From Roseitalea porphyridii (lineage in GTDB: Bacteria; Pseudomonadota; Alphaproteobacteria; Rhizobiales; Rhizobiaceae), in the NCBI RefSeq assembly GCF_004331955.1, contig NZ_CP036532.1, positions 2,976,001 through 3,040,000 on the forward strand: a stretch of DNA of 64,000 nucleotides. The letters are read 5' to 3'. The position numbers and the translations under genes were made by a program. This document shows, piece by piece, positions 39,624 to 52,841 of the stretch; position 1 is the stretch's first letter, and every line of letters starts with the position of its first letter. The notes beneath the pieces were generated by a model that made no database searches, was not told where the DNA came from, and saw only the letters and a program-made list of their open reading frames with translations.

Positions 39624-39626
39624 CCC

Positions 39627-39923
39627 TCAGATGTCCGGTTCGTCGAGCGGCAGCAGATCGTCATCGCCAGGATCGCGCGGAAAATCCTCGATCGGCCCGT
39701 TCTCTCTGATCCAGGCGATAAGCTCGCCGACCGTCCTGATCTTCGGCGACGCGCTTTGCTCAAGAACCAGCCGATCCTGATCATCGCGGAACATTGTCAC
39801 TTCGTCACCATCGAATTCGAACTCCTTCGGGATACGAACGGCCTGGCTTCGACCGTTCCGGAACAGTCGCGCTGTGCGCTTGGCGCTATCGGTGACATGC
39901 TTGTTCACGGTTCGAAATCCCAT
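39627..39923 (-). CDS. vapB: VapB-type antitoxin
   Basis: 98 residues. AbrB/SpoVT-type DNA-binding start with ARLFRNGRSQAVRIPKEFEF, then a Pro-rich Asp-rich C-terminus typical of VapB that would wrap the toxin. Immediately upstream of the ATG is an AT-rich dyad, so the mRNA may be leaderless or start from a later in-frame GTG (codon 6). Confidence 0.85.
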   Translation of the reverse strand: MGFRTVNKHVTDSAKRTARLFRNGRSQAVRIPKEFEFDGDEVTMFRDDQDRLVLEQSASPKIRTVGELIAWIRENGPIEDFPRDPGDDDLLPLDEPDI

Positions 39924-39949
39924 TTGTTATATGACATAGCATATGACAA
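39924..39949 (-). promoter_or_regulatory. Dyad operator of vapBC
   Basis: TTGTTATATG and CATATGACAA (one mismatch) separated by ACATAG, directly touching the vapB start. Far more AT-rich than the surroundings. Typical of VapBC autoregulation. Confidence 0.7.
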
Positions 39950-39980
39950 ACTCGGGCTCCAGCCTGTCGCCCTCAGCCCG

Positions 39981-40304
39981 CTACTCCAGCACCACCGCCG
40001 TTCCGGACACCGACACCATCAGCATCGTGCCCGAGCCGGCGGTGATGTTTTCATAGTCGATGTCGACGCCGATCACCGCGTTGCCGCCAAGACGCTCGGC
40101 CTCGGCGACCAGTTCGCCGAAGGCGATCTCGCGCGCCTCACGCAGCGCCTTCTCGTAGGCGCCCGACCGCCCGCCGACGATATCGCGGATGCCGGCGAGA
40201 AAGTCGCGGAAGACGTTCGCGCCCAGGATCGCCTCGCCGGTGACGACGCCCCTGTAGGCGACGACGTTGCGGCCCTGCACGGTGTTGGTGGTGGTGATGA
40301 TCAT
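39981..40304 (-). CDS. YbjQ-family protein
   Basis: 107 residues; pattern [59 protein letters not shown]. YbjQ proteins form pentamers with a possible metal site; function unproven. It starts 4 bases after the gltB stop, so it is likely in the same transcript. Confidence 0.88.
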   Translation of the reverse strand: MIITTTNTVQGRNVVAYRGVVTGEAILGANVFRDFLAGIRDIVGGRSGAYEKALREAREIAFGELVAEAERLGGNAVIGVDIDYENITAGSGTMLMVSVSGTAVVLE

Positions 40305-40308
40305 CGCT

Positions 40309-45039
<4,731 letters not shown>

Positions 45040-45388
45040 GTTCCCTCCGGTTCGCCGGCCCGCGAGGGGCCTGACCTGCATATATCGCGCCGCCGTCCCG
45101 TTGACATGCCCGTCCGGATGCGGCGTCGGTCCGGGTCCGTCACCGGATCGGGGTCCGGGGGCGCGATCGGTCCATCGCCATTTTGGACGTTGCCCTGCTG
45201 CTCGTTCGGGCACATTCGCGGGCCGCTCCGGGCTGTTTCCCGGCAACGGCCCATAATAGGACAGCATTGCTGACCTGATTTATGGCAGATTTCGCCACAA
45301 TTCACAAGGTGGACCCATCAACAATTGCCCGCGTCGAACTTTCGCGCGATGACGGGTCGCACCCCTCACCCGTCCGGGCACATCCTTC
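45040..45388. other. Divergent intergenic region gltB / aldolase
   Basis: About 350 bases with no convincing gene. It should hold both divergent promoters. A minus-strand TATTAT (around 45253-45258) near the centre is a possible -10 element for gltB. No operator or riboswitch was recognised. Confidence 0.4.
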
Positions 45389-46447
45389 ATGCAATTCGCT
45401 TCCGACAACTGGGCAGGCGCCCATCCCGAAATCGCCGCCAACATCGCCCGGCACGCCGGCGGGTTCGCGCCGGCCAACGGCGACGGCCCGCTCGACGCAG
45501 ACGTCGCCGACACGTTCGGCGCGCTGTTCGAGACCGATCCGAGCGTTCACTATGTCGGCACCGGCACGGCCGGCAACGCGCTGGCCCTGTCGGCGACGTC
45601 GGTTCCCGGCGGCGTCGTGTTCGCCCATTCGGAAGCGCATGTGCGCGTGGACGAGTGCGGCGCCCCCGAATTCTACACGCCCGGCCTGAAGATCGAGGCG
45701 GTCGACGGCCCGCTCGGCCGGTTCGATCCGGAGGCGCTCGAACGGCGGATCGCCCATGTCGCCGCCGGCGGCCTGAATGCCGGCCAGCCGCAGGCGGTCT
45801 CGGTCAGCCAGTTGACCGAGGCCGGCACGGTCTACACGCCCGGGCAGATCGCGGCCATCGCTAAAGTCGCGCACGCGCACGGCCTGCCGGTGCACATGGA
45901 CGGATCGCGCTTTGCCAACGCGCTCGTCGCGCTCGGCTGCAGCCCGGCGGAGATGACATGGAAGGCCGGCGTCGACCTGGTCTCGTTCGGCGCAACCAAG
46001 AACGGCTGCTTCTGCGCGGAGGCGCTCGTCATCTTCGACAGCGCGCGGGCCCGCCACATGGACCAGCTTCGCAAGCGGTCGGGACAGCTCTTTTCCAAGG
46101 CGCGCTTCGTCTCCGCCCAGTTCGAGGCCTATTTCGCCGAAGACCGCTGGCTCGATCTGGCCCGGCACGCCAACCGGATGGGCGCGGCAGTCGCCCGTGC
46201 GGTCGAGGAGGCGCCGGGCTTCCGCCTCGCCTGGCGGCCCGACGCCAACGAGGTGTTCGCCATCGCCCCGACAAGAGCCGTCGAGGCCCTCGCGGACAAC
46301 GGTGCCCGGTTCTCGCCGTGGCAGCCGCCACGGGCCGAGGCCGGTCTCGTCGGTGCCGACGAACGGATGATCCGGTTCGTCGCCTCCTTCGCCACCGCCC
46401 CCGCTGATGTGGAGGCGCTTGCCGAGGCGCTGAAGGCGATCGGTTAG
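45389..46447 (+). CDS. Low-specificity L-threonine aldolase family enzyme
   Basis: 352 residues. PLP fold type I enzyme that splits L-threonine/L-allo-threonine to glycine and acetaldehyde. The PLP lysine is in SFGATKNGC, and PVHMDGSRFANALVALG precedes it. Starts MQFASDNWAGAHP. Full length. Divergent from gltB. Confidence 0.9.
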   Translation: MQFASDNWAGAHPEIAANIARHAGGFAPANGDGPLDADVADTFGALFETDPSVHYVGTGTAGNALALSATSVPGGVVFAHSEAHVRVDECGAPEFYTPGLKIEAVDGPLGRFDPEALERRIAHVAAGGLNAGQPQAVSVSQLTEAGTVYTPGQIAAIAKVAHAHGLPVHMDGSRFANALVALGCSPAEMTWKAGVDLVSFGATKNGCFCAEALVIFDSARARHMDQLRKRSGQLFSKARFVSAQFEAYFAEDRWLDLARHANRMGAAVARAVEEAPGFRLAWRPDANEVFAIAPTRAVEALADNGARFSPWQPPRAEAGLVGADERMIRFVASFATAPADVEALAEALKAIG

Positions 46448-46541
46448 GTCCGAGGGCCTCACGCCCGTCTCACGGCGAAGTGACGCCGCATAACGGTCGG
46501 TTGATTTCCCATTGATCGGCGCTTCTGGGACCGTCCGAACT

Positions 46542-46560
46542 GTCCGGCGCGGTGCCGGAC
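46542..46560 (+). other. Hairpin in the bufferin operon leader
   Basis: GTCCGGC and GCCGGAC pair around GCGGT about 40 bases before the bufA1 start. It could stabilise or regulate the mRNA. I found no clear ECF-type promoter by eye. Confidence 0.4.
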
Positions 46561-46598
46561 CTGGTTCATCCGGACCTCATTCATCAAGGGAGACCTCC

Positions 46599-46907
46599 AT
46601 GTCGAAAGCAACCAAGACCGCCCTTTCGGGCGCCGTGATCGCCGGCGCCGTCGCAGCCGCCGTTTCCGGCGTCAGCCTGGCCGGCGTCACCGACGCCTAC
46701 GCCGCCAACGAGAAATGCTACGGCGTCTCGCTCGCCGGCGAGAACGACTGCGCCGCCGGCCCGGGCACGACCTGCCAGGGCACCTCGACCGTCGACTATC
46801 AGGGCAATGCCTGGACCTATGTCGACGAGGGCACCTGCGCCACGATCGAACTGCCGGGCGACCGCATGGGTTCGCTCGAGCCGCTCGAGCGCGACCTGCC
46901 CGCATAA
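46599..46907 (+). CDS. bufA1: Bufferin-1 precursor (DUF2282)
   Basis: 102 residues, with AAGGGAG before the ATG. Signal peptide ([18 protein letters not shown]) then a core with four cysteines C40 (EKCYGVS), C51 (NDCAAG), C59 (TTCQG) and C80 (EGTCAT). This matches DUF2282 bufferins: exported peptides whose cysteines are converted to thiooxazole groups and that bind copper. The gene order bufA1-bufB-bufC-DoxX supports this. The C-terminus is acidic. Confidence 0.88.
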   Translation: MSKATKTALSGAVIAGAVAAAVSGVSLAGVTDAYAANEKCYGVSLAGENDCAAGPGTTCQGTSTVDYQGNAWTYVDEGTCATIELPGDRMGSLEPLERDLPA

Positions 46908-46949
46908 CGCGCCGCCACCGATACCTGCCGCAGACCGGAGGCCCTCACC

Positions 46950-47912
46950 ATGACCCACGCTTCACCCCAACGTCATGGGCAAGGCCTTGCGCCGCATGCA
47001 CCCGCGCGGGCGGCCCGGCCTGCGGCAGGACCGGTCGGACGCGAAGACGCGATACCGGCCGCGGCCGGTGTCGGCTTCAAGCCGGGCCATCTCGACGACA
47101 TTCTCGCCGACCCGGGCACGGTCGGCTTTCTCGAGGTTCACGCGGAAAACTACATGGGCGAGGGCGGCCCGCCGCACCGCGTGCTCGAGCGCGTGCGCCG
47201 CGACTTTCCGATGTCGCTGCATGGCGTGTGCATGTCGATCGGCGGACCGGACCCGCTCGACGAGGACCATCTGGCCCGCTTCGCCGCCCTGTGCGAGCGC
47301 TACGAGCCCGGCCTGATCTCCGAGCATCTGGCCTGGTCGACCCATGACGACGTCTATCTGAACGACCTGCTGCCGCTGCCCTATACGGCCGAAACGCTGT
47401 CCCACGTCTGCGATCATGTCGACCGCATGCAGGAGGTGACCCGTCGCCGGATGCTGCTCGAGAACCCGGCCACCTACGTCGTCTTCGACAATTCGACGAT
47501 GTCCGAGACCGATTTCCTGCGCGCCGTCGTCGCCCGCACCGGCTGCGGCCTGCTGCTCGACGTCAACAACGTGTTCGTGTCGGCCACAAACCACGGCTTT
47601 TCGGCGCGCGACTATCTGGCCGCCTTCCCGCTCGACGATGTCGGCGAGATCCATCTGGCCGGCCATACCGAGCAGGAGGACGACGAGGGCGCGCCGCTCC
47701 TGATCGACAGCCACGACCGGCCCGTCGCCGATCCGGTCTGGACCCTCTATGAAGAGGTGATCGCCCGCACCGGCCCGGTCCCGACGCTCGTCGAATGGGA
47801 TTCCGACCTGCCCGAATGGCCGGTCCTGCGCGCCGAGGCGGACGCGGCGACCGCCATCCTGCGGCGGTTTGCGCCGGCAAGAGCCGAGGTGCGCCATGAC
47901 GCACATGTCTGA
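46950..47912 (+). CDS. bufB: MNIO-type bufferin-modifying oxygenase (DUF692)
   Basis: 320 residues. DUF692/MbnB-like multinuclear iron oxidase. Metal-ligand motifs are [44 protein letters not shown] and LVEWDSD. It modifies precursor cysteines. An unusual 40-residue Ala/Pro/Arg-rich N-terminal extension precedes the domain; GGAG at a good distance from ATG 46950 supports it. It overlaps bufC by 17 bases. Confidence 0.92.
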   Translation: MTHASPQRHGQGLAPHAPARAARPAAGPVGREDAIPAAAGVGFKPGHLDDILADPGTVGFLEVHAENYMGEGGPPHRVLERVRRDFPMSLHGVCMSIGGPDPLDEDHLARFAALCERYEPGLISEHLAWSTHDDVYLNDLLPLPYTAETLSHVCDHVDRMQEVTRRRMLLENPATYVVFDNSTMSETDFLRAVVARTGCGLLLDVNNVFVSATNHGFSARDYLAAFPLDDVGEIHLAGHTEQEDDEGAPLLIDSHDRPVADPVWTLYEEVIARTGPVPTLVEWDSDLPEWPVLRAEADAATAILRRFAPARAEVRHDAHV

Positions 47913-48696
47913 CGCACCGGCCTCGCTCGACACGGGCCGCTTCGCCGCCGGGCTTCTCGATCCGGAACGCCGCGCGCCCGACAACGTCACCGGGCCGCGC
48001 GGCAAGGCCGCCGTCAAGCGCTACAACGTCTATCGCAACAACGTCACGGTCAGCCTGATCGACGCCCTCGGCGAGATGTTTCCGGCCGTCCGCGCGCTGA
48101 CCGGTGAGACCTTCTTTCGCGACATGGCCCGCATCTATGTGCGCGCCCATCCGCCCGCCTCGAAGCTTCAGTTCGAATATGGCGAAACGTTCGCTGCCTT
48201 CATCGCCGGGTTCGAGCCGGCGCGCGGCCTGCCCTATCTGCCCGACGTGGCGCGCGCCGAACGCGCCTGGCTGACCGCCTACCACGCCGCCGACGCAGCC
48301 CCGCTCGATCCGTCCCGGCTCGGCGCCATCGCGCCCGACCGGGTCGCCGAGGCGCGTTTCGTCATGCATCCCGGCTTCGCCGCGATCGGGTCGGCCTATC
48401 CGCTGTTTCGCATTTTCGCGATGAATCGGAAGCTGATGGAACACGCCCCGATCCGCGACGGACGCGCCGAGGCGATCCTGATCACCCGGCCCGCAGACAA
48501 GGTCACCGTCACGCATCTTGCGCCGGCCGCCGCAAGGTTCGCGCTGGCGCTGGCCGAAGGCGAGACGCTCGGTGCGGCTGCGGCAGGGGCGCTCGCGACC
48601 GATCCCGAATTCGACCTCAACCAGGCGCTGACCGTGCTGCTGTCGACGGGGGCGCTCGCCGCCGTCGTCGCGCCGGACGATGGAGACAAGCGATGA
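47896..48696 (+). CDS. bufC: Bufferin system partner (DUF2063, HvfC-like)
   Basis: 266 residues. DUF2063 pattern: [54 protein letters not shown]. It works with BufB as the MNIO partner that presents the precursor. The start overlaps the end of bufB; ATG 47905 is an alternative. Confidence 0.88.
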   Translation: MTHMSDAPASLDTGRFAAGLLDPERRAPDNVTGPRGKAAVKRYNVYRNNVTVSLIDALGEMFPAVRALTGETFFRDMARIYVRAHPPASKLQFEYGETFAAFIAGFEPARGLPYLPDVARAERAWLTAYHAADAAPLDPSRLGAIAPDRVAEARFVMHPGFAAIGSAYPLFRIFAMNRKLMEHAPIRDGRAEAILITRPADKVTVTHLAPAAARFALALAEGETLGAAAAGALATDPEFDLNQALTVLLSTGALAAVVAPDDGDKR

Positions 48697-49310
48697 CCGA
48701 TCTGATGACACCGGACGCCGCGCCGGCGCGTCCCGTCCGGCATGGCGGCCCGGCCGCCGCGATCGTCCGGCTGCACCGGGCCGTGTTCGGCGCGCTCGAA
48801 CGCGCCACGGCCGGCTGGTTCATCGGGCTCGCCGCGCGGTTCGGCTTCGCCAGCGTGCTCGCGCTCTACTATCTCAATTCGGGCTGGCAGAAGCTCGGCG
48901 ACGGGCCGCTCGGCCTGTTCAATCCCTCGCTCGGCGCCTACGCGTCGATTCTGCCGCCGATCATGGACCGCTATGGCGGCGATGTCGCCGCGATCCCGCT
49001 GTTTCCGTGGCAGATCATCGTCTATCTGGGGACCTGGGCCGAACTTGCCCTGCCGGTGCTGATCGTCATCGGCCTGTTCAGCCGGATAGCCGCGCTCGGC
49101 ATGATCGCCTTCGTCATCGTCCAGAGCTATGTCGACATCGCCTTCCACGGGCTCGAGGGCCGGTTCGTCGGCGCCATGTTCGACCGCTTCCCGGACGCGA
49201 TCATCTACGACCAGCGGCTGATGTGGGTGCTTCTTCTCGCGCTGATCGTCGTCAACGGCCCCGGCAAGCTGTCGCTCGACCACGTTCTGGGCCGTCGCTA
49301 CCGGGACTGA
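48693..49310 (+). CDS. DoxX-family membrane protein of the bufferin operon
   Basis: 205 residues. Four transmembrane helices (for example SVLALYYLNSGWQKLGDGP, then IIVYLGTWAELALPVLIVIG, IAFVIVQSYVDIAFHG, MWVLLLALIVVN). The ATGA overlap with bufC shows coupling. DoxX proteins accompany DUF2282/692/2063 in the metal-induced gig-type operons; the role is probably redox or export related. Confidence 0.88.
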   Translation: MTDLMTPDAAPARPVRHGGPAAAIVRLHRAVFGALERATAGWFIGLAARFGFASVLALYYLNSGWQKLGDGPLGLFNPSLGAYASILPPIMDRYGGDVAAIPLFPWQIIVYLGTWAELALPVLIVIGLFSRIAALGMIAFVIVQSYVDIAFHGLEGRFVGAMFDRFPDAIIYDQRLMWVLLLALIVVNGPGKLSLDHVLGRRYRD

Positions 49311-49328
49311 CCGCCGCAATCGCGCACG

Positions 49329-49361
49329 AAAAAACCGCCGGCGAGGGAGGACGCCGGCGGT
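49329..49361 (-). terminator. Intrinsic terminator of hsp20
   Basis: Stem ACCGCCGGCG / CGCCGGCGGT (49334-49343, 49352-49361), loop AGGGAGGA. On the minus strand it is followed by six T, so it ends hsp20; on the plus strand no T-run follows, so it is weaker for the bufferin operon. Confidence 0.85.
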
Positions 49362-49447
49362 TCGTCAGACCAGGAGGGCGGTGTGCGAGGGTCCGCCCTG
49401 CGGGGTCCGATGGTCCTGTTCAGCCAAAGGCCGTCAGGCTTCGGCCG

Positions 49448-49915
49448 TCAGGTCTGGGCCTTGGCCTCGATCTGCCGGCCATTGCCGTTCACGCGCGAGA
49501 TCTCGATCTTGCGCGGCTTCATCGATTCGGGAATTTCGCGTTCCAGATCGATGTGCAGCAGGCCGTTCTCCAGATGCGCGCCGGTCACTTCGACATAATC
49601 GGCAAGCTGGAAGCGGCGCTCGAAGGCGCGCGAGGCGATGCCGCGATGCAGATATTCGCGGTCGGCGTCCTGGCCGTCCTCGGCCTTGGCGCCGGCGACC
49701 TTCAGCACGTTGGCCTTGGCTTCGATGGTCAGGTCGTCCTCGGCGAAGCCGGCGACGGCCATGGTGATGCGGTAGGCGTTCTCACCGGTCCGCTCGATAT
49801 TGTAGGGCGGATAGGTCTGGCCGTTTTCCGGCTGTCCGAGCGAATCGAGCATCGTGAAGAGCCGGTCGAAGCCGACGGTGGAACGATAAAGCGGCGAAAA
49901 ATCAACGTGTCGCAT
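49448..49915 (-). CDS. Small heat shock protein Hsp20
   Basis: 155 residues from MRHVDFSPLYRSTVGFDRLF, an IbpA/class A rhizobial sHSP. The alpha-crystallin domain is about 35-130 (YNIERTGENAYRITMAVAGF, then HRGIASRAFERRFQLADYV). It is an ATP-independent holdase. GGAGG precedes the ATG within a ROSE-like leader; an RpoH-type promoter is upstream. Confidence 0.95.
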   Translation of the reverse strand: MRHVDFSPLYRSTVGFDRLFTMLDSLGQPENGQTYPPYNIERTGENAYRITMAVAGFAEDDLTIEAKANVLKVAGAKAEDGQDADREYLHRGIASRAFERRFQLADYVEVTGAHLENGLLHIDLEREIPESMKPRKIEISRVNGNGRQIEAKAQT

Positions 49916-50013
49916 GGGTTCTGTCCTCCAGTGAGCAACATCGAACATGGTCGGCCGCAGACACCCTTCTGGCGTGTCTGACTGATGGCCGGCAGGCCCT
50001 TCTGGCGCCTGCG
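49916..50013 (-). promoter_or_regulatory. ROSE-like RNA thermometer in the hsp20 leader
   Basis: The minus-strand leader folds into hairpins at 49992-50012 (GCAGGC/GCCTGC) and 49958-49980 (CAGACAC/GTGTCTG), both with loop GCCAGAAGG. The last hairpin at 49923-49939 pairs TTGCT with the ribosome site in GGAGGA, the hallmark of ROSE elements that melt on heating. Typical Rhizobiales hsp20 control. Confidence 0.75.
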
Positions 50014-50019
50014 CCCCCG

Positions 50020-50048
50020 ATATGGTGAGCGCCGATTTTGCGTTCAAG
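50020..50048 (-). promoter_or_regulatory. RpoH-type heat-shock promoter of hsp20
   Basis: CTTGAA (50043-50048) and CCATAT (50020-50025) with a 17-base spacer on the minus strand. Matches the alphaproteobacterial RpoH pattern. The start point would be near 50013, at the first ROSE hairpin. Confidence 0.75.
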
Positions 50049-50234
50049 GCCTGCTCGCCTCCTTGCCTCCGGTCCCGTCGCCCGAGCGACCGGTCCGACC
50101 TGAACGGCCGATGAACGGACGCTTCCGCGCAGGTTCAGGCGGGCGGGTGCATTCTGGCGCCAAGTTGTCGGGAAGACGCAACGAAGAAAAGCAGAACACA
50201 CCCCATGGTCCATATGCACAAGGAAACCGGCCCC

Positions 50235-50651
50235 ATGTTCAACACACGCCTGATCGCCGCCGGACTGGTGGTGGCCACCGCCCTCGGCGCGGCCGCGCCG
50301 GCCCAGGCCCGGCCGGCCGCCGTGGCCCCCCTCGCCGCCGTCCAGCAGGGCGAGACCATCCAGATCGCCCATCGCGGCCAGCGCCGCGCATACGTGCTGC
50401 CCCGTCGCGCGGTGGTCCGCAGCCTCTACCGGCGCGGCTATCGCGACGTGCACCGCGTCCACTTCCGCAATGGCTACTGGCGCGCCCGCGCCTATGGCCG
50501 GCGCGGCCTGATTGCGCTGACGGTCCATCCCCGTTCCGGCGAGATCGTGCACCGGCGGGTGGTCCAGCGCTACCAGCGGCACGTCCCCCGCAGGCACCTG
50601 CGCGGCACCCAGCAGCGCGGCGGCATCAGCTTCTCCTTCGGGCTCTACTGA
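50235..50651 (+). CDS. Secreted basic protein of unknown function
   Basis: 138 residues from MFNTRLIAAG; earlier in-frame ATGs at 50205 and 50214 exist. Signal peptide to AQA. The mature part is very Arg/Tyr/His-rich with a PepSY-like strand-turn pattern (DVHRVHFRNGYWRARAYG, VHPRSGEIVHRR). A good terminator follows. Function unknown. Confidence 0.7.
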   Translation: MFNTRLIAAGLVVATALGAAAPAQARPAAVAPLAAVQQGETIQIAHRGQRRAYVLPRRAVVRSLYRRGYRDVHRVHFRNGYWRARAYGRRGLIALTVHPRSGEIVHRRVVQRYQRHVPRRHLRGTQQRGGISFSFGLY

Positions 50652-50703
50652 GCCCGTCACCCAACCGGCCGGACTGCAACGTCCCTTCCTGTCCGGCGGG
50701 CCA

Positions 50704-50736
50704 CCGGAGGCGCCATCCCGGCGTCTCCGGTTTTTT
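50704..50736 (+). terminator. Intrinsic terminator
   Basis: CCGGAGGCGCC and GGCGTCTCCGG pair (one G-T) around ATCCC, followed by TTTTTT, about 50 bases after the stop of the secreted basic protein. Confidence 0.9.
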
Positions 50737-50781
50737 CTTTGACCTTGATGAGACGCGCACCTATCACCGCGTGCACCTTCA

Positions 50782-51744
50782 ATGCGCATGCCGATCATGA
50801 GCGTCCTTCTTTCCTTTCCGGGCAATCCCTGCCCCGAGCCGTTCCGGCAGGGCCGCAGCCGCACCGGGGACGGCTTTGCGCTGCGCTACTGCGTGTTCCG
50901 GACCGCGGTGACGCCGTGCCAGGGCGCGGTCGTCCTGCTGCACGGCCGCAACGAATGCATCGAGAAGTATGCCGAGACCTGCGCCGATCTTCTGGCGCGC
51001 GGCTTTGACGTGTGCACTTTCGACTGGCGCGGTCAGGGCGGATCGACGCGCTTCTTCCGCGATGCAAGGCGCGGCTATGTCGACGATTTCGCCCAGTACG
51101 AGGCCGACCTGGACCACATGCTGGGCGAGGTGTTCCTGGCCGAGGCGCGGCCGCCCTTCTTCATCGTCGCCCACTCGATGGGCGCGCTCGTTGCCCTTCT
51201 CGCCGCGCCGCAACTGACCAACCGGATCAACCGGATGGTCCTGTCGGCGCCGTTCCTCGGCCTTTCGCCCGAAAGCCCGCCGCCCTCGGTGCTGGGGCCG
51301 GTCACCGGCCTGATGCGTCATGTCGGGATGGGGCGCGCCTATATGGGCGCCGGTCCGCGCGGCATCACCGCCGTCGACTTTGCGGTCAACAAGCTCACCC
51401 ACGATCGGCGGCGCTTTGCGCGCAACCAGGCGATCCTCGATCCGGCGCGCGGGCTGGGGCTCGGCGGGCCGACCGCGGGCTGGCTTCGCGCGTCGATCTC
51501 CGCGATGGACCGGGTCGCCGATCCCGCCCACATGGCCGCGATCCGCGTGCCCGCCGTGATCGTCGCCGCCGGCGCGGACCGCGTCGTGTCGAACGCGGTG
51601 ACCGAGGCCTTCGGGCGGCGCATGCGGATCGGCTCAATGATCATGGTGCCGGGCGCCCGGCACGAACTGATGCAGGAGGCCGACGGCTACCGCGACCAGT
51701 TCTGGGCCGCCTTCGAAGCCTTCGTGCCTGGCCGGGCCGGCTAG
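50782..51744 (+). CDS. Alpha/beta hydrolase, lysophospholipase-like
   Basis: 320 residues. Serine hydrolase (PldB/monoacylglycerol-lipase type): VVLLHGRNECIEKY, DWRGQGGS, nucleophile elbow AHSMGA, Asp in VAAGADRVVS, His in GARHELMQE. It may start at ATG 50782 or 50797. Substrate unknown. Confidence 0.88.
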   Translation: MRMPIMSVLLSFPGNPCPEPFRQGRSRTGDGFALRYCVFRTAVTPCQGAVVLLHGRNECIEKYAETCADLLARGFDVCTFDWRGQGGSTRFFRDARRGYVDDFAQYEADLDHMLGEVFLAEARPPFFIVAHSMGALVALLAAPQLTNRINRMVLSAPFLGLSPESPPPSVLGPVTGLMRHVGMGRAYMGAGPRGITAVDFAVNKLTHDRRRFARNQAILDPARGLGLGGPTAGWLRASISAMDRVADPAHMAAIRVPAVIVAAGADRVVSNAVTEAFGRRMRIGSMIMVPGARHELMQEADGYRDQFWAAFEAFVPGRAG

Positions 51745-51823
51745 CGTACGGACTTGATTGCGCAACCGGAGCCTTGAGGACACGCGTGCGGTTGCGGTAC
51801 CGCGCCGGCCGCCTCGACACCGG

Positions 51824-52606
51824 TCAGGGCGCGAGAATTTCGAGCGCCGCCGCGTGCAGTTCGGCCGAACCGGCCGCGATGATGTCGCCGCCCTGTTCGG
51901 GCCGGCCCCCGTCCCAGCGCGTGACCACGCCACCCGCCTGCTCGATCAGCGGCACCAGCGCGCAAATGTCGTAGGGCGCAAGTCCCGCCTCGACGGCGAT
52001 ATCGGCATGGCCGGCGGCGACCATCGCGAAGGCGTAGCAGTCGCAGCCATAGCGCGGCAGCCGCACCCGCGCCTCCAGCGCGTCGTAGCGCTCGCGCTTG
52101 TCGCCCGCATAGAGCGCGGGCGTCGTCGTGAACAGCGTCGCGGCAGCAAGATCGACACCGCCCCGCGTGGACAAGGCCCGCGGCGTACGCTCGCCCTGCA
52201 GCAGCGCGGCGCCCTGCCCGTCGGCGAGGAACAGCTCGTCCGTGAAGGGCTGGTGCATGAAGCCGCAGCGTGCGATCCCGTCCACCGTCAGCCCGACCAG
52301 CGTGCCCCACACCGGCAGGCCCGAAATGAAGGCCCGCGTGCCGTCGATCGGATCGATGATCCAGACATGGCTTGCATCGGCGCGCACCGAGCCGTGCTCC
52401 TCGCCGATGATGCCGTGCTCGGGATAGTGGGTCTCGATCAGCGCGCGGATCGCGCCCTCGGCCGCCCTGTCGGCCTCGGTGACCGGGTCGAACCCCTCGC
52501 CGAGCTTGTTGATGACCGCGCCCTCGGTGCGAAATCGCGGCAGCGTCTCGGCTGCGGCCGCCCGCGCCAGTTCGGCCAGAAAGGCCCGTCCCGGCAAGTC
52601 CCCCAT
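51824..52606 (-). CDS. hisN: Histidinol-phosphatase / IMPase family
   Basis: 260 residues; ATG 52606 preferred because GGAGG is 6 bases before it (52609 also possible). Metal ligands in GIIGEEHGS and WIIDPIDGTRAF, then GLAPYDICALVPLIEQAGG. Closest to the HisN type used for histidinol phosphate in this lineage, but other monophosphates are possible. The promoter of the small RNA is on the other side. Confidence 0.85.
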   Translation of the reverse strand: MGDLPGRAFLAELARAAAAETLPRFRTEGAVINKLGEGFDPVTEADRAAEGAIRALIETHYPEHGIIGEEHGSVRADASHVWIIDPIDGTRAFISGLPVWGTLVGLTVDGIARCGFMHQPFTDELFLADGQGAALLQGERTPRALSTRGGVDLAAATLFTTTPALYAGDKRERYDALEARVRLPRYGCDCYAFAMVAAGHADIAVEAGLAPYDICALVPLIEQAGGVVTRWDGGRPEQGGDIIAAGSAELHAAALEILAP

Positions 52607-52662
52607 CATCGTCCTCCGTCCGCCTGGATGCTGCACATGCGAACAATCGCGCCAGTTTCGGC

Positions 52663-52690
52663 TTGACAATTGTGCATTGCAACATAAATT
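52663..52690 (+). promoter_or_regulatory. Promoter of the small RNA
   Basis: TTGACA (52663-52668) and TAAATT (52685-52690), 16 bases apart, about 7 bases before the first stem of the small RNA. Confidence 0.6.
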
Positions 52691-52696
52691 GGTGTC

Positions 52697-52776
52697 AGGC
52701 AGGCTCGCCTGCCGCGCCCTTCTGGGCGTTTCCTCCCTAGACTCGGACCGCATTCGTGTGAATGCGGTCTTTTTTT
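52697..52776 (+). ncRNA. suhB/MmgR-like small RNA (alpha-r8 type)
   Basis: About 80 bases: stem 1 GGCAGG/CCTGCC (52698-52713), stem 2 CGCCC/GGGCG (52715-52728), a single-stranded TTTCCTCCCTAGACTCG that can pair with ribosome sites, and a terminator with a 10-bp stem GACCGCATTC/GAATGCGGTC plus seven T. Size, order and the CGTTTCCTCCC region match my memory of Rfam suhB/MmgR. It lies next to an IMPase-family gene, as the family name indicates. MmgR limits polyhydroxybutyrate storage in Sinorhizobium. Confidence 0.72.
52746..52776 (+). terminator. Terminator of the small RNA, IS target
   Basis: Perfect 10-bp stem with GTGT loop and seven T. The last C and the T-run are the 8-bp target copy of the IS element, so the terminator stays intact. 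Confidence 0.9.
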
Positions 52777-52841
52777 GGTGATTATGTATCTTGCAAACAC
52801 GGTGAGAATTTGGCATAAATGGGCTCAAGAGAGTAGAGTCT

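Noticed and set aside
46542-46560. Leader hairpin considered as a terminator before bufA1
   Set aside because: No T-run follows it, and the operon needs readthrough.
49334-49361. Hairpin considered as the main terminator of the bufferin operon
   Set aside because: The T-run is only on the minus-strand side, so it serves hsp20; it is at best weak on the plus strand.
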